A stretch of DNA of 64,000 nucleotides from Polytrichum commune (Eukaryota; Streptophyta; Polytrichopsida; Polytrichales; Polytrichaceae): NCBI GenBank assembly GCA_950295325.1, contig OX485805.1, forward strand, positions 23,857,501 to 23,921,500. Direction: 5' to 3'. Positions 1 through 8,599 of this stretch are shown one piece after another (within the stretch, counting starts at the first letter, position 1; each line of letters opens with the position of its first letter). A program made the position numbers and the translations under genes. Under the pieces are notes generated by a model. The model did not search any database. It saw only the letters and a program-made list of their open reading frames with translations, and was not told where the DNA came from.

Positions 1-204
1 AAAAAGTCTCAATTTAACGAATATAGCGTTAGATGTTGTTGCATAGATGCCACACTCAACCCTACGACAATGTGCATTCTACAATGTTATTGTAACTAAA
101 TCAACTTTCGGCTACTCCACGTCAACTCATCCTTGTTGTCGTGTACCGCGTATTGGATTGTGTACATTGAAGGAATGAGAGCCATTCATGAAGCTTTCTA
201 AATA

Positions 205-1389
205 CACTTACATAGATAGTTTTTGAAATTGAAGCTACTCTTCGTCAAAGAAGTGAGGTTTCCAAGTCCCTCCGGTAATGTTGTCAAGCTTCGTCAAAGA
301 AATGAGGTTTCCAAGTGCCTCCGGTAATGTTGTCAAACTTGACCATCCCCACAAAATTATCTTTGTCAAACAAGTGAGGTTTCCAAGTCCCTGGAGGAAT
401 GTTCTCAAACTGGAACATCCCCACAAAGTAATATTCCTCAAAGAAGTGACGTTTCCAAATCCCTTAGGTAATGTTGTCAATCTTCTACATCCGAGCAAAT
501 TAATCTCCGTCAAAGAAGTGAGGTTTCCAAGTCCTTCGGGTAATGTTGTCAAAATGGAACATCCCCACAAAGTAATCTTCCTCAAAGAAGTGGGGTTTCC
601 ATAACCCTCGAGTAATATTGTGAATCTTCTACATCACAGAAAATCAATCTCCCTCAAAGAAGTGAGGTTTCCAAGTCCTTCGGGTAAGGTTGTCAAATTT
701 GAACATCCTTGCAAATCAATATTCGTCATAGAAGTCAGATTTCCAAGTCCCTCGGGTAATGTTGTCAAACTTGAACATTCCCCCAAATGAATTTTCGTCA
801 AAGAAATGAGATTTCCAAGTCCCTCGGGTAATATTGTCAACCTTGAACATCCCCCCAAATCAATCTCCCTCAAAGAAGTGAGGTTTCCAAGTCCCTCGGG
901 TAATGTTTCCAATCTTGAACATTCCCACAAATTAATCTCTCTCAAAGAAGTGAGGTTTCCAAGTCCCTCGGGTAATGTTGTCAAACTTGAACATCCCAAC
1001 AAATTAATCTCCGTCAAAGAAGTGAGGTTTCCAAGTCCCTCAGGTAATGTTGTCAAACTTGAACATCCCCACAAATTAATCTCCGTCAAAGAAGTGAGGT
1101 TTCCAAGTCCCTCGGGTAATGTTCTCAAACTTGAACATCCCCCCAAATCAATCTCCCTCAAAGAAGTGAGGTTTCCAAGTCCCTCCGGTAATGTTGTCAA
1201 GCTTGAACATTCCCGCAAATTAATCTCTGTCAAAGAAGTGAGGTTTCCAAGTCCCTCGGGTAATGTTGTCAAACTTGAACATCCCCACAAATTAATCTCC
1301 GTCAAAGAAGTGAGATTTCCAAGTCCCTTGGGTAGTGTTGTCAAACTTGAACATCCCCCCAAATTAATCTCCGTCAAAGAAGTGAGGTT
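205..1389 (-). pseudogene. Exon 3, second part: distal LRR array, decayed
   Basis: The LRR array resumes on the far side of the copia fragment in the same orientation and repeat phase, with about ten intact 72-bp units open from 1389 to a TGA at 636-634 (a Gly or similar codon would fit). The frame continues beyond for about five more diverged units. Near 290 a 23-bp deletion between two CTT triplets shifts the frame, and the repeat similarity fades near 240-205. A stop follows shortly in either frame, so the original gene end was probably close to this edge. Confidence 0.8.
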
Positions 1390-1464
1390 CACTAAAACTA
1401 ACTACTAACTAATCCAAAACTCCCACTCATTGACAGATCACTAACAATGTATTGATAGACTATA

Positions 1465-1474
1465 TCTCCCACTT
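1465..1474 (-). other. Polypurine tract-like site of the copia fragment
   Basis: AAGTGGGAGA on the minus strand lies just after the RNase H frame. This is the position and composition of a copia polypurine tract. The expected TG start of an LTR is not clear just beyond it. Confidence 0.5.
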
Positions 1475-2814
1475 CAATGCATTGTAGTGAGTGTCAGTAA
1501 ATTTCTGAGACGGCGGAATTGGTCTGGGGTTAAGGCCTTAGTCATTATATCAGCAATTTGTTGCTGAGTAGGAAGATATTGGATGTCAATGGATCGAAGA
1601 ACGACCTGTTCACGAAGGAAGTGGAACTTCACATCGACATGCTTGGTTCGAGAGTGGAACTCGGGATTAACAGCAAGTCGCATGGCACTCTGACTGTCTG
1701 TGAAGATAGTAGTGGGTTTTGTCTGAGGAATGCCAATACTTGCAAGAAGGCGACGTAACCAAATGACTTCGGTGGCAGCAGCGTAGCAGGCAATATATTC
1801 GCTGTGTGTAGTGTTGGTTGCCACACATGGTTGCTTTTTCGAAGTCCAAGCAACAGGGTTACCATCAAAGAAAATGACATAACCTGTTCGGGATTTGCGG
1901 TCCTCAATAGCTGCAGCATAGTCTGCATCTGCATAAGCAGTAAGAATGAATGAAGAATGATGTCCACCCAAGGGAATTCGAAAATCTGAGGTACCTCGAA
2001 GATACTTAAGGATGCGGCGAACATCATTGCAGTTAGCAGTTGTGGGATGATTCTTGAATTGGGTAGCATTATTGACGGCGTAGGCAATATCCGGGCGAGT
2101 AGTGAGAGCGGCGAATTGCAGACTTCCGATGATTTGAGCGTAAGGAAAAGTAGATTCGACAGTTTCATCAGTGTCTGTGTTGATAGGCCGAAGATGTGCA
2201 CCAGGTTCGGCCGGTGTAGAAACGGCGTGGCTCTCGTGGAACTTGTATTTCTGTAACAACGATTTGATGTACAGTTCTTGATCAATGTAGATAAGTCGTT
2301 GAGATCGATCACACTTAAGGTGAATACCAACATAAATTTTTGGATCCAGTGTAACTTTTGTGATGAAGACATCTTTCATGAAGTCCAAAACAGAGTCCAT
2401 ATGAGCAGAGTTGTTGGAGATCATAAGTCCATCATCTACAAATAACATGATGAGTAGGCGACAGCCAGCATGATCTGAGAAGTAGACACAGGTATCGGCG
2501 GATGATTGAGTGAGTTTGAAGGCTTTAAGAAAGGCATCAATTCGCTGATTCCACTCGCGACTGGCTTGATGAAGCCCATAGAGGGCTTTCTTGAGGTAGC
2601 AAACCAAATGCTTCTGTAAAATGTCAATATAGCCAGGTACCTTATGCATATATAGTTCTGTATGAAGTAAGGCATTCAGAAAAGCTGTTGTAATGTCAAA
2701 CTGTCTGAGCTCCATTCCAGTGGTGGCTGCCACAGCTAAGGCCAATCTGATACTTTCATATTTCACTGTTGGTGAAAATGCTCCGTGCAAGTCTAGCAGA
2801 GGCTTTAACGCCAT
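1474..2814 (-). CDS. Copia reverse transcriptase-RNase H fragment
   Basis: The frame is open for 446 codons. RT begins part-way into the domain at AFSPTVKYESIR, followed by the first catalytic Asp in FDITTAFLN, LYGLHQASREW, and the FVDD catalytic box. RNase H follows with ADADYA, KSRTGY, SEYIACYAAATE, TDSQSA and KHVDVKFHFLRE, ending at LPTQQQIADIMTKAL. About 60 residues of the RT N-terminus are missing at the inversion junction. The absence of internal stops suggests a fairly recent insertion. It cannot be autonomous because gag, the complete integrase and LTRs are missing. Confidence 0.9.
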   Translation of the reverse strand: MALKPLLDLHGAFSPTVKYESIRLALAVAATTGMELRQFDITTAFLNALLHTELYMHKVPGYIDILQKHLVCYLKKALYGLHQASREWNQRIDAFLKAFKLTQSSADTCVYFSDHAGCRLLIMLFVDDGLMISNNSAHMDSVLDFMKDVFITKVTLDPKIYVGIHLKCDRSQRLIYIDQELYIKSLLQKYKFHESHAVSTPAEPGAHLRPINTDTDETVESTFPYAQIIGSLQFAALTTRPDIAYAVNNATQFKNHPTTANCNDVRRILKYLRGTSDFRIPLGGHHSSFILTAYADADYAAAIEDRKSRTGYVIFFDGNPVAWTSKKQPCVATNTTHSEYIACYAAATEVIWLRRLLASIGIPQTKPTTIFTDSQSAMRLAVNPEFHSRTKHVDVKFHFLREQVVLRSIDIQYLPTQQQIADIMTKALTPDQFRRLRNLLTLTTMH

Positions 2815-3833
2815 ATCCCTCTTCCTCTGAAGATCTTACTCCTCATATGTTTGTTTTAGATATTGAAGATGGTTCCTATGAACACACTTACACTGACTCT
2901 CCATCTTCTCTTGATCCCCAGTTCTCTCCTGAATCGTCATTCACTCCAGATACTATCACCAAATCATATATGACATCAGACAATCTTTCTTCTTTTGACA
3001 TTCAGAACTCCTGGATTGCCGACAGTGGGGCTAACAAACACATGTCCCATAATTTTCAGTGGTTTTCTTCCTACACTCCCCTTCCCTCTGCCACTTGTTG
3101 GCCCATTACAGCCATAGCTGGCCACCAATGTTATGTAGCAGGGACTGGAACTATCAAACTTCTTGTTCAACTTCCCCATAAGGTCGACATTGTTCTTCTT
3201 CAAAATGTATTATATGTTCCTGGCCTACAATGCAATCTGTTCTCTACAACTCTCATGGCCACCAAACATTCCATTCATTTCATAGGAACACCGACACACT
3301 GTCACTTTATCAAGAACAATGAACTACTTTTTACAGGTCGTCTTGTTCAAGACATGTATCTTCTTGATTTTACAGTTCTCCTCCCCCCTGTTCATGACTT
3401 AGACATTGCAGCTTATGGCAACATTCCCCTCAAGGAGGAGCATCAAACCCTTCAAATCTGGCACCACAGACTTGGTCATCTAAATTTCGACATGATCAAG
3501 AAGATGGCAAACAATGGCGTTGTTACCGGACTCCATCTTACGACACAAGCTTCCCCGGCATTATGTTCTGCTTGCCAATTCGGCAAGATGAAACGGCAAT
3601 CATTTCCAGAAAATCACTTCAGAACCTATGCTACATATCCCGGTGATCTCATCCATGGCGACATCTGTGGTCCTATGAGTCAACCTTCCAAAGGTGGCTC
3701 AGTATATTTTGTGCTTTATCAAGATGATTCCACAGGGTACAGATTTGTATTCTGTATAACCCGGAAATCTGAAGCACTCAAATGCTTTCAACAAGTATTC
3801 AAGACAATTTTACGAGACACTGGTCGCACTATT
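2815..3833 (+). CDS. Copia protease-integrase fragment
   Basis: The piece starts in the linker after gag, then shows the aspartic protease motif WIADSGANKHM (about 3013), the GAG-pre-integrase zinc finger with HRLGH and CSAC, and the start of the integrase core with GDICGP and the second Asp region YQDDSTGYRF. The third catalytic acidic residue is lost because the sequence ends at RDTGRT and runs into LRR DNA. The frame happens to remain open into the antisense strand of the LRR repeats up to 4190. The true upstream boundary lies near 2815. Confidence 0.88.
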
Positions 3834-5464
3834 TCCGTCAAAGAAGTGAGGTTTCCAAGTCCCTTGCCTAATGTTGTCAAACTTGAACATCGATACAAAT
3901 TAATCTCCGTCAAAGAACTGAGGTTTCCAAGTCCCTCGGGTAATGTTGTCAAACTTGAACATCCCCCCAAATCAATCTCCCTCAAAGAAGTGAGGTTTCC
4001 AAGTCCCTCGGGTAATGTTGTCAAGCTTGAACATCCTCCCATATCAATCTTCTCCAAAGAAGTGAGGTTTCTAAGTCCCTCGGGTAATGTTGTCAAACTT
4101 GAACATCCCCCCAAATCAATCTCCCTCAAAGAAGTGAGGTTTCCAAGTCCCTCCGGTAATGTTGTCAAGCTTGAACATCCCCACAAATGAATCTCCGTAA
4201 AAGAAGTGAGGTTTCCAAGTCCCTCGGGTAATGTTGTCAAACTTGAACATCCGCACAAATTAATCTCCGTCAAAGAAGTGAGGTTTCCAAGTCCCTCGGG
4301 TAATGTTGTCAAACTTGAACATCCCCACAAATCAATCTCCGTCAAAGAAGTGAGGTTTCCAAGTCCCTCAGGTAATGTTGTCAACCTTGAACATCGATAC
4401 AAATTAATCTTCGTCAAAGAAGTGAGGTTTTCAAGTCCCTCGGGTAATGTTGTCAAGCTTGAACATCGCCCCAAATTAATCTTCGTCAAAGAAGTGAGGT
4501 TTCCAAGTTCCTCGGGTAATGTTGTCAAACTTGAACATCCCCCCAAATCAATCTCCCTCAAAGAAGTGAGGTTTCCAAGTCCCTCGGGTAATGTTGTCAA
4601 GCTTGAACATTCCCCCAAATTAAGCTTCCTCACAGAAGTGAGGTTCCCAAGTCCCTCCGGTAATGTTGTCAAACTTGAACATCTCCGTAAATTAATCTCC
4701 GTCAAAGAAGTGAGGTTTCCAAGTCCCTCGGGTAATGTTGTCAATATTTTACATTCCCGCAAATTAATCTTCGTCAAAGAAGTGAGGTTTCTAAGTCCCT
4801 CGGGTAATGTTGTCAACCTCCAACATCCCCCCAAATTAATCTCCGTCAAAGAAATGAGGTTTCCAAGTCCCTCTGGTAATGTTGTCAAGCTTGAACAATC
4901 ATCCAAATTAATCTTCGTCAAAGAAATGAGGTTTCCAAGTCCCTCGGGTAATGTTCTCAAACGGAAACATCCCCCCAAATGAATCTCCATCAAAGAAGTA
5001 AGGTTCCCAAGTCGCTCGGGTAATGTTGTCAAACTTGAACATTCCCGCAAATCAATCTCCCTCAAAGAAGTAAGCTTTCCAAGTGCCTCTGGTAATGTTG
5101 TCAAACTTGAACATCTCGACAAATTCAAGTGTGTCAAGGAAGTCAAGTTTCCAAGTCCCTCATGCAATGCTTCGAGGTTTTCCAATCCCTCTATATCAAG
5201 GATTTTCAAAGAATGCAATTCCCACAATTGCTTTGGAAGTTGTTGAAAGTTACCATTTATAATAATGGCCTTCAATTGACATAAATGTTGTTGGTCGTTT
5301 GAATGAGGATCTTTGAATAGTCGGAAGTCGGTTGATGCATTGTTGGTTTGATCTTGAATTGCCAATAGTCGAAGATTGCTTAGATCCAACTCTAGACAAT
5401 AGTTTTGACCTTGTAAATGGCACTCCAATCTTTTATACAATATACCTTCAACTTTCTTGGTGCC
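3834..5464 (-). pseudogene. Exon 3, first part: LRR array (about 19 repeats)
   Basis: The exon opens after a CAG acceptor with GTKKVEGI, the usual first residues of the LRR exon in TIR-like NLRs. About 110 residues of diverged LRR follow, then near-identical 24-residue repeats of the form LTSLTEINLxGCSSLTTLPEGLGN, that is 72-bp DNA repeats. I count about 19 before the copia junction. The Cys in GCSSL and the LPEGLGN turn recur in nearly every unit. The frame is open throughout. Such homogeneous arrays usually reflect recent unequal exchange or gene conversion. The domain would be the ligand- or effector-facing solenoid. Confidence 0.88.
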
Positions 5465-5718
5465 CTGCTTTGCAAGATGTAAAATATATATTAAAAACAA
5501 ACAGAGTCTCAATTGAATCATATAATTTTTTTTTGCAAAAAGATGGAATAAAGCAAATCATTGCAAAAATTAGACAAGAATCGAAATTCTTTATGAACAA
5601 CTTGACCATCATAAACATTAAACTAATGGTCCAATAAAATCCAAATCGAATTACACACTTTGTTTGCATGGACTTTATAACATGGAACAAACAATGAATC
5701 GTTCATTACATTTCATAC
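5465..5718 (-). other. Intron between NB-ARC and LRR exons
   Basis: A 254-bp AT-rich intron with donor GAG|GTATGA at 5718 and acceptor GCAAAGCAG ending at 5465. It is phase 0 and joins FIKE to GTKKVEGI, the position where TIR-type NLRs commonly carry an intron. Confidence 0.78.
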
Positions 5719-6792
5719 CTCCTTTATGAATTGAGTTGAGGAACTCAAGTCCACCCTCCAAACTCGAGTGGCCAAGTATTCTCCATCCTTTTCCACAATC
5801 ATTCGTCCCATGTCACGTAGTTGGTCGTGCATTTCTATGTGTCCATATTCGTCAACATTTACCAATGACCGCTCTATCAACATATTGAAGGATTGTATTG
5901 GGGGCATATCATTCACGGTCCACACGTGCAAGGCTCTATCTATTGACATGCCTCCAGGCCACACGTCCTTGCAAAAGAAGCATGCTATGTCCAAAAACAT
6001 ATTTTTTTCATCCGTTCCCAATCCATCAAAGCTTATCTTCAATGTGCTCCAAAGCTTCGTGTCTTCAAATTCTTCGTCACCATCCAAACATCTTCCCCTT
6101 TTCATTCTTCATAGTGCTCGCTCCCAACATCGCAACCTCCATTTATCCCGCAAATATGCACCCAATACTTCTAGGCTTAAAGGCAAGCCATTGCAAGCTT
6201 CCACTATTCTTCCTCCTATATCACAAAATCCAATTGGTAAAGAACCTCCGGACCCACATGAATGACGGAAAAAAAGCTCTTTTGCTGCATTTTCATCCAA
6301 TGTCTCAACCTCTATTTTGCCATTCTCCTCCACACGATGTTTAATCTTGTCCCAATGGCGGGTTGTCATAATCAATGTGATGCCCGCGTTGTCCCTCAAA
6401 ATATCCGGATGGAGAAGTTCATCTAGTTGATCTTCATCCCGTATGTCGTCCAATATTATGAGAACCTTCTTACCAACCATAAATTGCTTCAACTTGTTTT
6501 GTGCATCCACCAAATGTGTTGGCAAGCTTTTAGGATCTTCTCCAAAGTCTTTTAACATGTCACATACAATTCCAAGGGAATCGCTTTTATTCTTCAAGTC
6601 TTTGGCAAAACATGATGCATTGTATGTGGACTTCAATTTATGAAATATGTCATTTGCCAATGTAGTTTTCCCAATTCCACCCATGCCAATGACACCCAAA
6701 ATCCTCGCTTCCTTCAGGCGATCCTTGACTTTTGTAACGTTTCGTTCAAGACCAACCACCATGTTGTTCACTTGCATGGTTGCCTCATTCAC
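5719..6792 (-). pseudogene. Exon 2: NB-ARC domain with in-frame TGA
   Basis: This is the nucleotide-binding ADP/ATP switch of a plant NLR. Visible motifs in order are P-loop GMGGIGKTT (about 6687-6661), kinase-2 VLIILDDI, RNBS-B LIMTTRHW, GLPL (CNGLPLSLEVLG), the RNBS-D-like MFLDIACFF and the MHD motif in MHDQLRDMGR. FLDIACFF and MHDQLRDMG resemble TIR-type NLRs more than CC-type ones. A TGA at 6111-6109 lies between WERAL and RMKRGR, where an Arg (CGA) would fit, and the same frame continues to KE at 5719. The exon starts at 6792 after an AG acceptor in TTTATGTAG and ends before GTATGA. GTG at 6792 is an internal Val codon, not a start. Confidence 0.88.
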
Positions 6793-6923
6793 CTACATAA
6801 ATAGCGCATGCAATAAGAACATAATTCTCATTCCAAATTACACCCTCAAAGACCTGCATTTAATCTAAATCAATAGAAATAACAAGCTATAATTAGACTA
6901 TTAAACACCAAAATGGTACGTAC
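6793..6923 (-). other. Intron between kinase and NB-ARC exons
   Basis: A 131-bp intron with donor AAG|GTACGT at 6923 and acceptor TTATGTAG ending at 6793. It is phase 0 and joins KHVIK to VNEATMQV. Confidence 0.75.
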
Positions 6924-8599
6924 CTTTATAACATGTTTCTCCTTGACATTCTTTGCCTTCTCAATTCTTGACTTCTTTTGGAGAGAGGCTCCATCATTTT
7001 CAAACTTTGGACATAGGCTCACCGAATATGATCCTCTCAAAAACATTTTCTTCAAATCAATCAATTTTTCACAAATTTCCGAAAATTTCGGCCTTCGTAA
7101 AGGATCCTCCACCCAACATTCCTCGATCAACCTCGTAAGCTCTTCACAATTCATTGGCAATTGCGGCCTCTCAAATTCCTTAATTTTTATCAAAATGTCT
7201 TTGCTTTTCACAGGAAGGCTCCCAAATGGAGCACTTTGTGACAAGATCTCTGAACATGTCATAGCAAGGACCATACATCAGCTTGAAATAGACTTGCATG
7301 AGGTTCAAGCTTTTCATCAATTATCTCCGGTGCCATGTATTTTGGTGTACCAACACGATGGCACTTTTGTTCCTTGGGAACTTTGCTTGCAACGTCTATG
7401 TTGGAAGTACCATAGTCAACCAACTTGACCAAATATCGCCTAGAATTCAATTTTCCTCCTTCCATGGAATTGGGTCTCATGAGCACATTGTCCGGCTTCA
7501 AATCAAGATGGGCAACATGCATGTCATGAAGATAACACATGCCACTTGCAATTTGATGCATGATATCAATTGCAAGAAGATATGATAACGGTTTGGACTG
7601 CTTCTTCAACATGCCACTCAAGCTCATGTCCATGAACTCCATCACCAAATACAAATTCTCAAAAGAGTTTCTTGCTTTGAATTTCCGTAAGACTTTGAGA
7701 GTCCAAGAACACAACTCGTCTATGTTCCCACGTCCACAATAGATGAATTTGATGAGATTCGGATGGCTCAAGCCTGCCAAAATACCAACCTCTTTGCGGA
7801 GATTTTGGATTCCATTTGAAATTCGCAAAATCTTTGTTGCACATTTAAATCCCAACCACATTGATTCATACACAACACCATATCCTCCTTTCCCAATTTG
7901 TTTCAAAAGTTTTGGTTTCAATGAATCAATGACAATTGGAACCTCCACACTGTCGAGTTCTCCACCCTCAAGTTGCAAGTCCCCCAATCTTTGCCATAAA
8001 TGTTCTCTGCATTCATCTTTGTTGCCATCTTTGAGACTATCTTGAAGAATTTCTTCGTCGTCCTCAATGTCTTCCAAGGTCGGCATGTCTAGATGAATGG
8101 TAAACATGAGAGGTTGCGACCGTGGATGGCTTGTTGAATGCATCTCAAGTATCACATCCCAACAACACCTCAAATCGTACACAAGTTCTCGAAAAGCCTC
8201 CTTGTTATTTATTTGGAATGCAATTGCTTGACTCCGATTTTGATTTCCGCATTCACTCATCACAACTCCCAATTTTTGTGTAATGCAACATAGCTCCTCA
8301 ATTGCGACACCGAGCTCTTGGACTTTGCTACTCAACGTGATCATCTCACGAACGCATACTTCGACTTCTTTGAGCTTGGCGAGAAGATGCTTACATTGCT
8401 TCTTATTCAATACTTCATTTCCATTTGAAATCCCATCAAGTCTATGTACTTCTTCCTTCTGCCATTGCAATAAATCTCCAACATCATATTCGTCAATGGT
8501 TCCTCTTTGCGGATATGTCCAAAACATCATAAAGCAAGTTCCAATAAAATCCCAAAACCTTGATAGTTGCTCAAAAAACAATTCCAAAAGCTTTGCCAT
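6924..8599 (-). pseudogene. Exon 1: N-terminal helical region plus protein kinase domain
   Basis: Residues 1-230 (counted from the ATG at 8599) are mostly helical, with a hydrophobic stretch near residues 5-30 and heptad-like helices near 65-155. I see no TIR or classical coiled-coil signature, and a HeLo/RPW8-like bundle is possible. The kinase follows: glycine loop IGKGGYGVVY near 235, Lys in CATK near 256, Glu in RKEVGIL near 270, catalytic segment HLDLKPDN near 364, DYG in place of DFG near 395, and MAPE near 422. HLD instead of HRD makes it a non-RD kinase. The frame breaks at DVWS (about 7266), where one base is missing, and resumes in the next frame with CSEIL, APFGSLP and the C-lobe end around RRPKFSEIC. 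The exon ends AAG before GTACGT at 6923. Confidence 0.85.

Larger units (their letters stand above)
1390..3833. mobile_element. Rearranged Ty1/copia retrotransposon fragment inside the LRR array
   Basis: A 2,444-bp insert made of two copia pieces in opposite orientation. Reverse transcriptase-RNase H runs leftward (2814-1474) and protease-integrase runs rightward (about 2815-3833), so the two diverge from a junction near 2814. Both pieces are truncated there, and the integrase is also cut at the right edge. No full LTR is present; a purine tract on the minus strand at 1474-1465 and about 75 bp beyond it may be the polypurine tract and start of the 3' LTR. The 20-bp string TCCGTCAAAGAAGTGAGGTT flanks the insert on both sides (1370-1389 and 3834-3853), far longer than a copia 5-bp target duplication. 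It is LRR-unit sequence, so repeat-mediated or repair-mediated insertion is likely. Confidence 0.88.
205..8599 (-). pseudogene. Kinase-NB-ARC-LRR immune receptor gene (moss PNL type), disrupted
   Basis: The minus strand encodes, in order, an N-terminal helical region, a protein kinase, an NB-ARC nucleotide-binding switch and a long LRR array. This is the architecture of the kinase-NBS-LRR class described in mosses, whose members are presumed intracellular pathogen sensors. I infer three exons: 8599-6924, 6792-5719 and 5464 to about 205. Both introns (6923-6793 and 5718-5465) have GT-AG ends and are phase 0, so the kinase, NB-ARC and LRR frames connect. Four lesions are visible: a one-base deletion near 7266, an in-frame TGA at 6111-6109, a copia fragment at 1390-3833, and a TGA at 636-634 followed by a 23-bp deletion near 290. 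The ATG at 8599 is chosen because the frame opens there with a strong ATG and only a TTG lies upstream. The exact 3' end is uncertain. The gene is very probably non-functional as read, though single-base lesions could be assembly errors. Confidence 0.9.

Noticed and set aside
278-604. Plus-strand frames FPSPSGNVVKLEH-type across the LRR DNA as a gene
   Set aside because: They are exact antisense of the LRR coding units; the minus strand gives a recognised domain.
1629-2372. 247-codon minus frame inside the copia RT
   Set aside because: It is a shifted frame over RT-RNase H, whose motifs are intact in the other frame.
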